Positions 58,385 through 64,000 of a stretch of DNA of 64,000 nt are shown here, piece by piece (position 1 is the stretch's first letter; every line of letters starts with the position of its first letter). The stretch is from contig JAQEDJ010000003.1 of the NCBI GenBank assembly GCA_027669525.1, positions 29,494 to 93,493 on the forward strand, written 5' to 3'. The notes beneath the pieces are model-generated. The model worked only from the letters and a program-made list of their open reading frames with translations. It made no database searches and was not told the origin of the DNA. The position numbers and the translations under genes are program-made. The stretch comes from Coriobacteriaceae bacterium AM48-5 (GTDB lineage Bacteria > Actinomycetota > Coriobacteriia > Coriobacteriales > Coriobacteriaceae).

Positions 58385-58500
58385 TTACCTGCACTTCCCG
58401 TAGAAGTTGTTTATCCACATCTTACGGGTCTTCATTGTAATACTCGCGCCGCGGACCGTTCGCAATTTTTCTCGCATGCGATTGCATTTCTCAATCTTGA

Positions 58501-58532
58501 AACAAAACGCCGCCCAGTTTCCCAAGCGGCGT
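58501..58532 (-). terminator. Rho-independent terminator after the winged-helix gene
   Basis: ACGCCGC (58507-58513) pairs with GCGGCGT (58526-58532), followed on the minus strand by TTTTGTTTC. Confidence 0.8.
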
Positions 58533-58556
58533 CGCTATAGCAAGGGTTACATGCTG

Positions 58557-58895
58557 CTATCGATCAGCAACCTCGCCCTCGAGCATTTCTTGAACGAGCA
58601 TGCCGGTACGGACACCCTCAAGATACCACTCGCCACGCTCGGTGAGGCAAATGCCATTTGCAAGCTGACCGCCGTCGTCGCTATAACGCGAGACGACATC
58701 AATCATGCCTTCGGAATCCAAGCGATCGATTGCGGCGCGGGCACGATACGGCGAAACCCCCACGCGCTCGGCAAGCGTTTTGCGCGAGAAACCATACGGC
58801 CCGCCATTGTCTTCGGTTTGCTGGTCGATCTCCATCAACACCAGCACCTCGACACGCTTCATATCGTTGACACTCGCACGGCCCTTGCCCGCCAT
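58557..58895 (-). CDS. Small winged-helix transcription regulator-like protein
   Basis: The protein has 112 residues. The core GFSRKTLAERVGVSPYRARAAIDRLDSEGMIDVVSRYSDDGGQLANGICLTERGEWYLEG has a helix-turn-helix followed by a wing, like MarR/PadR-type repressors. KRVEVLVLMEIDQQ precedes it. The ATG at 58895 has GAGGAGG; an 18-codon upstream extension is not needed. Ligand and targets are unknown. Single-gene unit with a terminator. Confidence 0.72.
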   Translation of the reverse strand: MAGKGRASVNDMKRVEVLVLMEIDQQTEDNGGPYGFSRKTLAERVGVSPYRARAAIDRLDSEGMIDVVSRYSDDGGQLANGICLTERGEWYLEGVRTGMLVQEMLEGEVADR

Positions 58896-59082
58896 AGCAG
58901 CCTCCTCAAACCGAGCACGAGCATCTAACGCGCCGTGCGCGACCGACACACCTCACGATGGCAGGTAATATCCATCATGCGGCATCCCGCTAAGGATGAA
59001 ACAGTTACGGTTATTGTATACCGCTCAAATTGTTTCTAGGCAGGTAAACGGCTATTTTTCGCCGAAATAGGCGCTTTATTGA

Positions 59083-59117
59083 TCAAAAAGCCGTACCGGG
59101 CGCTAACCCGATACGGC
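59083..59117 (-). terminator. Rho-independent terminator after the DUF1846 gene
   Basis: GCCGTACCGGG (59090-59100) pairs with CCCGATACGGC (59107-59117), followed on the minus strand by TTTTTGATC. Confidence 0.85.
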
Positions 59118-59151
59118 CAAAATGCAATGCAATTACCGCGGTGCTTCAAAC

Positions 59152-60633
59152 TTAGCGATGGAAGAAACCGCGGCGCTCAAACTTGGGCTCGCAGCACACG
59201 TTGATACCCAGTTTGCGCAGTACCGTCTCGTCCGTCGGCGAGATAATCACGCTAAAGAAGGCATCGCAACCGCGCAGCTGCTCCAGGCCCGAAAGGACGC
59301 GAGCGGCCGTCTCACTCGTGGCCGAGGTGATCGACAGCGCCATAAGCGTCTCGTCGGTGTGGAGGCGCGGGTTTTTGCTGCCCAGGAAATGCGTCTTGAG
59401 CTTGCTGATGGGCTCGATCGCCTCATCGCTAATGACCTCGAGCTCAAGGTCGACGCCCGAAACATGCTTGAGGGCGTTCATAATGAGCGAACTTGCGGCG
59501 CCCAGGCGCGTGGAGGTCTTACCGGTCACCACGGAGCCATCGGGCATGACCATGGCACCCACGGGACCACCCGTCAGCTGCTCCCTGGTGAGGGCCGCCG
59601 AGCGCGCCGGTGAGTAGTTCTTATCGATGCCGGCTTTCTTCATAATAATCTTGAGACGGTCGACTTGCTCATCGCCCACGCCGGTACGGCGCACATTTTC
59701 GACCGCGGTAAAGTAGCGGCGGACGATCTCCATCTTGGAAGCGTCGCGGCAGGCATCGTCATCGGTGATGGCAAAGCCGACCATATTGACGCCCATGTCC
59801 GTAGGGCTCTGGTAGGGGCTCTTGCCCAGGATCTTTTCCATCAGGGCACGGACTACCGGGAAGGCCTCGACGTCGCGGTTGTAGTTGACCGTGGTCTTGT
59901 TGTAGGCCTCAAGGTGGAACGAATCGATGATATTGGCGTCGTCGAGGTCAGCCGTGGCGGCCTCGTAGGCAATATTGACCGGATGCGTCAGAGGAAGATT
60001 CCAGACCGGGAAGGTCTCAAACTTGGCATAGCCGGCGGCGGTACCGTGCTTATGTTCGTGATACAGCTGCGAGAGGCAAGTGGCGAGCTTGCCCGAGCCG
60101 GGGCCGGGTGCCGTCACGACAACGAGCGGACGCGTGGTCTCGACGAACTCGTTCTTGCCGTAGCCTTCGTCGGACACGATCAGATCGACATCGTGCGGAT
60201 ACCCCTCGATGGGATAGTGCAGCTTGGCGGGAATACCGAGCGCGTTCAGGCGGTTGCGGAACACATCGGCAGCAGGCTGGCCGGCGTACTGGGTGATAAC
60301 CACAGCCGCGACGGCAAAGCCGTTGCCGCGGAACAGGTCAACCAGGCGCAAAACGTCCTCGTCATAGGTAATGCCCAGGTCACCGCGAGCCTTGTTCTTC
60401 TCGATGTGGTTCGCGTTAATGGCGATGATGACCTCGACGTCGTCGGCTATGCTCTTGAGCATGCGAAACTTGCTATCCGGCTCAAAACCCGGCAGCACGC
60501 GGCTCGCGTGATAGTCGTCAAACAGCTTGCCGCCAAACTCCAAATACAGCTTGCCGCCAAACTGCGAGATGCGCTCCTTAATGTGAGCAGCCTGCAGCTC
60601 GATATACTTCGCATTGTCGAAACCCTGGCGCAT
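59152..60633 (-). CDS. DUF1846 domain-containing prot; Rossmann-like protein
   Basis: The protein has 493 residues, normal for DUF1846. YIELQAAHIKERISQFGGKLYLEFGGKLFDDYHASRVLPGFEPDSK, the nucleotide-binding loop VVTAPGPGSGKLATCLSQLYHE near residue 190, and ARSAALTREQLTGGPVGAMVMPDGSVVTGKTSTRLGAASSLIMNALKH near residue 360 are family signatures. Function is not established. The ATG at 60633 follows GGGAG; an ATG eight codons earlier lacks that spacing. Intact. Confidence 0.85.
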   Translation of the reverse strand: MRQGFDNAKYIELQAAHIKERISQFGGKLYLEFGGKLFDDYHASRVLPGFEPDSKFRMLKSIADDVEVIIAINANHIEKNKARGDLGITYDEDVLRLVDLFRGNGFAVAAVVITQYAGQPAADVFRNRLNALGIPAKLHYPIEGYPHDVDLIVSDEGYGKNEFVETTRPLVVVTAPGPGSGKLATCLSQLYHEHKHGTAAGYAKFETFPVWNLPLTHPVNIAYEAATADLDDANIIDSFHLEAYNKTTVNYNRDVEAFPVVRALMEKILGKSPYQSPTDMGVNMVGFAITDDDACRDASKMEIVRRYFTAVENVRRTGVGDEQVDRLKIIMKKAGIDKNYSPARSAALTREQLTGGPVGAMVMPDGSVVTGKTSTRLGAASSLIMNALKHVSGVDLELEVISDEAIEPISKLKTHFLGSKNPRLHTDETLMALSITSATSETAARVLSGLEQLRGCDAFFSVIISPTDETVLRKLGINVCCEPKFERRGFFHR

Positions 60634-60740
60634 ATATGGCTCCCGTCCCGTTTCCATTTAATGTTCTAGGCGATTATAACGGAGCCTGCCCCTCGCAATG
60701 CCCTAACCGCCAACAGGCACCAACCAAACACGCCATCGAT

Positions 60741-60809
60741 AAGTTGCGGTGAAATAGTTCCCGTTTAACCCCTCAAGACGGCCAAACAGGAACTATTCCA
60801 CCGCAACTT
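60741..60809. repeat. Palindromic repeat, family TTGCGGTGAAATA, copy 3
   Basis: A 26-bp stem with two mismatches (60741-60766 with 60784-60809) is followed by CCCCTTTTTGG on the plus strand. Both mismatches are G-T pairs on the minus strand. Confidence 0.8.
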
Positions 60810-60877
60810 CCCCTTTTTGGTTCAAACAAACCTGGCCTTTGTATCAATAATGGAAACGTCGCAGGTGGAGCATAAGT

Positions 60878-60990
60878 CAGCGAAAGCCCGCCAGAGCGAG
60901 CAAAGTGACGTGAAAGAGGAGGGCATAGGCCTCTTGGCCATGCCCGACGATTGAACGTCAGATTGCCGCTCTGGCGGGCTTGCAGCGTCG
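60878..60990 (-). repeat. Structured palindromic element, family B copy 2
   Basis: Outer stem AAGCCCGCCAGAGCG/CGCTCTGGCGGGCTT (60884-60898 with 60967-60981), then CAA-TGACGT/ACGTCA-TTG, then an inner GGGCATAGGCC/GGCCATGCCC hairpin. The interior GTGAAAGAGGAGGG and CCCGACGATTGA match copy 1 at 6021-6132 while the stems differ in sequence but keep pairing. Confidence 0.7.
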
Positions 60991-61030
60991 AGTGGTTCCG
61001 GCGTTTGGTAAAACGCCGGAACACAAGAGC

Positions 61031-61099
61031 GCCTCCCCCCGCGCACGGAACGGGAGGAGGCTAAAGGTAGGAGTCTACCGGTGGGTTGACCCCACCGGA
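61031..61099. other. Two GC-rich hairpins downstream of arcD
   Basis: GCCTCCCCCCG/CGGGAGGAGGC (61031-61061) and CCGGTGGG/CCCACCGG (61078-61098). They probably end arcD transcription, though neither has a long T tract. The remainder of 60634-61163 holds only the two repeats listed above. Confidence 0.5.
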
Positions 61100-61163
61100 C
61101 AGACGATGACCAGATGATCCTCTACAGGATCGTCAAGGTTTCCGTGGGGTACCCGTTGGGTAC

Positions 61164-62639
61164 TTAGAGCATCACGCAAGCGACGGTCAGGATGATGGCG
61201 CAGACGACGGAGAGAGCGACGATGAGCTTAAGGGCAAACTTGAGCCAGGTCGTCCACTCGATCTTGGCCAGGGCAAGACCGCCCATGATGGCGCCGGAGG
61301 TCGGGGTGAACAGGTTCACGACACCGATGGCGGCGGAGAAGATCATGACCATGACCTCGGGCGAGAAGCCGAGCTTAACAGCCAGCGGTCCCATGATGGG
61401 CATGGAGACGGTAGCCATACCGGAGGTCGAGGGGATCAGGAAGGACAGGCCAAAGTAGACCAGGAAGCTCATGGGAGCGAAGATCACGCCGGACAGGCCA
61501 GCCAGAGCATTGGCGGCAGCGTCGAGGACGTAGACGTCGAGGCCGGTGCTAGCCATGAGGACGGAGATACCACGGGCGAGAGCGATGACGAGGACAACGG
61601 ACATCATGTCGGCAGCGCCGGTGATGAAGGTGTTGACGATCTGCTTCTCGGACAGGCCACCGATGATACCGATCAGGACGGCCATGAGGAAGAACCAGGT
61701 GGAAGCCTCGTCGAAGTACCACTGGCCAATGGGCAGGCCGGTGATCAGGCAGACCAGCCCTGGACGACGGCGTTACCGTCGGCGTCGTAGACAGCGCCAG
61801 CGTCAAAGAAGTTGGCGACGCCCTCGTTGAGGTCGGCCAGCGGGATGAAGCCGACGATCATGACGACGAAGGTGAAGGCAAAGGCGATCAGAACACCCTT
61901 CTGACGACCGGTGAGCTTGACCTCCTTGTGGACCTCGGAAGCAGCCTTGCCGTGAGCCTCTTCGGCGTCCTTGAGCTCCTGCATCGAAAGGATGGTGGAA
62001 CCCTTGTCAGCCTTGACCTTCTTGGCATAGCTCATGACGAAGAAGATGGACATGGCAGTGGTAACGATCCACAGGACGGCACCGAGGCCGATGATGATGG
62101 ACTGGTTGACCTCAATGCCAACGCCAGTCAGAGCGTCGACGGCAGCACCGACGGCAAACGGGTTAACCGTGGAGCCGAGGCAACCGCAGCCAGCGCCGAG
62201 CAGGACGGTAGCAGCGCCGACCATGGGGTCGAAGCCAGCAGCCATCATGGTAGCGGCGAGCAGGGCGTAGAAGGGAACGGTCTCCTCGCACATACATAGG
62301 TGGTACACCGAGGGAGAAGATGAGCATTAGCACGGGAATGAGCATGATCTCATTGCCCTTAAGCTTCTGCACCAGAACGGCAATGCCGTTGTCCAGGGCG
62401 CCGGTCTCGGTCATCATGCCGAGGAAGCCGCCGAGGATCATAACGAAGAGGCAGACGGGCAGAGCGTCAGCGAAGCCCTTGACCGGGGCGGTGCAGAAAT
62501 CGCTCAGGCGGGCAGCGGTAACCGCGCCACCGGACGTACCGGAGACGATAACGGTAACAACCGCGACAATTGCCAGCAGAGCAAGAAGAATGGTGAACGA
62601 TGAAGGCATACCGCGCTTTTTCTTAGCGGTCTCAGTCAT
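61164..62639 (-). CDS. arcD: YfcC/ArcD-type (DcuC-like) basic amino-acid antiporter, frameshifted
   Basis: About 492 residues with about 12 membrane segments. SLGGTTYGMCEETVPFYALL, GCLGSTVNPFAVGAA and IPSTSGMATVSMPIMGPLA, then NLFTPTSGAIMGGLALAKI are the paired re-entrant motifs of the DcuC/YfcC family, whose ArcD-like members swap arginine for ornithine. Three bases are missing: near 62294 and 62306 (TGGT reads TGT in each) and near 61750. ATG at 62639 has AGGGGGG upstream. arcB directly upstream supports the ornithine/arginine role. Confidence 0.82.
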
Positions 62640-62732
62640 AGTTCTCATCCCCCCTTCATAAATCATTTACTGATCTCGCCCAAAGCGGCTCTTCCGTGCC
62701 GTGCATGTCGCTCGGTGCGAGATTTTTACCAG

Positions 62733-62770
62733 ACAAAAGCGCTCGGGGTGCGCAGCAATGCACCCCGAGC
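62733..62770 (-). terminator. Rho-independent terminator after arcB
   Basis: A perfect 11-bp stem GCTCGGGGTGC/GCACCCCGAGC (62741-62770) is followed on the minus strand by GCTTTTGTC. Confidence 0.85.
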
Positions 62771-62786
62771 GAGATGCTAGATGCTC

Positions 62787-63782
62787 TTACTTGAGCGTAG
62801 CGTACATGACAGCCTTGATGGTGTGCATGCGGTTCTCGGCCTCATCGAAGACCTTGGAAGCGGGGCTCTCGAAGACCTCGTCGGTGACCTCCTGCTCGGT
62901 GATGCCGAACTGCTCGCACTTCTCGGCGCCAATCGTGGTGTTGGTGTCGTGGAAGCTGGGCAGGCAGTGCAGGAAGATGGCACCCGGGTTGGCCATAGCC
63001 ATGACCTCGGAGGTGACACGATACGGGGTGAGCTGGGCGATGCGCTCGGCCCAGACCTCGTCGGGCTCGCCCATGGAGACCCACACGTCGGTGTAGATGA
63101 CGTCGGCACCGGTGACGCCGTCCTTGACGTCGGTGGTCAGCTTGATGGTGCAGCCGTTGGCCTCGGCGATGGGCTTGCAGGCCTCGATGACGTCGTCAGC
63201 GGGCATGCACTCCTCGGGGCCGCAGGCCACGAAGTTCATGCCGAGCTTGGAGCAGACGACCATGAGGGAGCGAGCGACGTTGTTCTTGCAGTCGCCCATG
63301 AAGACAAGGGTCTTGCCCTTGATGTCGTAGTTGAAGTTCTCCTGGACGGTCAGGATGTCGGCGAGCATCTGGGTGGGGTGCCACTCGGTGGTCAGGCCGT
63401 TCCAGACGGGAACGCCAGCCTTAGCGGAGAGCTCCTCGACGTCGTCCTGAGCGAAACCACGGAACTCGATGCCGTCATACATACGGCCGAGAACGCGAGC
63501 GGTGTCCTCGATGGACTCCTTCTTGCCCATCTGCGACGAGCCCGGATCGAGGTAGGTGACGCCCATGCCCAGATCCATGCCACCGACCTCGAAGGCGCAG
63601 CGGGTACGAGTGGAGGTCTTCTGGAAGAGCAGGACGATGTTCTTGCCCTCGAGATAGCGGTGCGGAACGCCAGCGCGCTTCATGTCCTTGAAGTTCTTGG
63701 AGAGCTTGAGCAGGTACTCGATCTCCTCGGTGGTGAGGTCGAGGAGCTTGAGGAAGCTACGGCCGGAGAGGTTAACACCCAT
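62787..63782 (-). CDS. arcB: Ornithine carbamoyltransferase (catabolic, ADI pathway by context)
   Basis: The protein has 331 residues. The carbamoyl-phosphate site is STRTR (57-61), HPTQ near residue 136 and the ornithine loop HCLPSFHD near residue 272 are diagnostic. In the deiminase pathway it runs in reverse, splitting citrulline to ornithine and carbamoyl phosphate, which then yields ATP. Lying between arcA and arcD favours the catabolic role over arginine synthesis. Intact, with AAAGGAAA before the ATG. Confidence 0.94.
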   Translation of the reverse strand: MGVNLSGRSFLKLLDLTTEEIEYLLKLSKNFKDMKRAGVPHRYLEGKNIVLLFQKTSTRTRCAFEVGGMDLGMGVTYLDPGSSQMGKKESIEDTARVLGRMYDGIEFRGFAQDDVEELSAKAGVPVWNGLTTEWHPTQMLADILTVQENFNYDIKGKTLVFMGDCKNNVARSLMVVCSKLGMNFVACGPEECMPADDVIEACKPIAEANGCTIKLTTDVKDGVTGADVIYTDVWVSMGEPDEVWAERIAQLTPYRVTSEVMAMANPGAIFLHCLPSFHDTNTTIGAEKCEQFGITEQEVTDEVFESPASKVFDEAENRMHTIKAVMYATLK

Positions 63783-63845
63783 GGTTCGTTTCCTTTCGAA
63801 GAAATGAATTCCTTAATTACTTACGTAATGGTACCCGTTTGACGG

Positions 63846-63880
63846 GCGAAACCGGTGCGGTTGTAGGGAGACCGCACCGG
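63846..63880 (-). terminator. Terminator after arcA
   Basis: CCGGTGCGGT/ACCGCACCGG (63852-63880) is followed on the minus strand by TTTCGCC. Confidence 0.75.
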
Positions 63881-63892
63881 AAACTGAAAGAC

Positions 63893-64000
63893 TTAGAGGT
63901 CCTCGCGCCAGAAGGGCATGCTCATGCAGCGCGGGCCGCCACGGCCGCGGGAGAGCTCGGCGGAGGGCACGACGAGAAGGTCCAGGCCCTCCTTGTACAG
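63893..64000 (-). CDS. arcA: Arginine deiminase, C-terminal end (continues beyond window)
   Basis: The last 35 codons are present, with the family end signature [18 protein letters not shown], which contains the catalytic cysteine of arginine deiminase. The enzyme turns arginine into citrulline and ammonia. The gene continues past the right edge. A terminator separates it from arcB. Confidence 0.93.
   Translation of the reverse strand: MYKEGLDLLVVPSAELSRGRGGPRCMSMPFWREDL

Overview
The window is from a GC-rich actinobacterium, most likely Collinsella or a close Coriobacteriia relative. The clues are an actinobacterial mraZ-to-divIVA division cluster, an arginine deiminase cluster, a bacterial type A RNase P RNA, and many short palindromic intergenic repeats. 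No rRNA, tRNA, CRISPR array or insertion sequence was found. Genus is an inference from content; I ran no search.

Layout. 1-8 kb: end of a lipid kinase gene, an ArfB-like rescue factor, xpt, an MFS exporter, metY, yigZ, rnpB and rpsA. 8-17 kb: a HAD hydrolase, a cysteine desulfidase, rpiB, ndk, argH, argG (with an arginine-rich leader ORF) and a second HAD enzyme. 17-31.5 kb: polA, an M18 aminopeptidase, yaaA, a TPP riboswitch with thiC, thiD, an array of hairpin repeats, an SGNH hydrolase, a PARG/macro-type gene, a BI-1 protein, a Pit transporter with its DUF47 partner, and a nitroreductase. 31.7-55.3 kb, all on the minus strand: the division and cell-wall region, transcribed in the order mraZ, rsmH, ftsL, ftsI, murF, mraY, murD, ftsW, murG, murC, murB, ftsQ, ftsZ, pgeF, pstS, pstC, pstA, pstB, phoU, yggS, sepF, yggT, divIVA. 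The pst-phoU phosphate operon sits inside the usual ftsZ-pgeF-yggS-sepF-divIVA string, and murE is absent. 55.7-64 kb: xerD, pyrG, a small winged-helix gene, a DUF1846 gene, and arcD, arcB and the 3' end of arcA.

How it works together. The minus-strand block makes lipid II precursors and builds the divisome (FtsZ, SepF, FtsQ/L/W/I, DivIVA). The same 16-bp near-palindrome lies upstream of both ftsZ and mraZ, which suggests shared control. Phosphate supply is covered twice, by high-affinity Pst/PhoU and by Pit/DUF47. Arginine is both made (argG, argH) and degraded for ATP (arcA, arcB, arcD).

Caution on quality. About 24 otherwise normal genes, many of them essential, carry roughly 38 apparent single-base losses, nearly all in short G or C runs. 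These look like consensus sequencing errors, so the affected genes are annotated as full-length CDS with the frameshift positions given.
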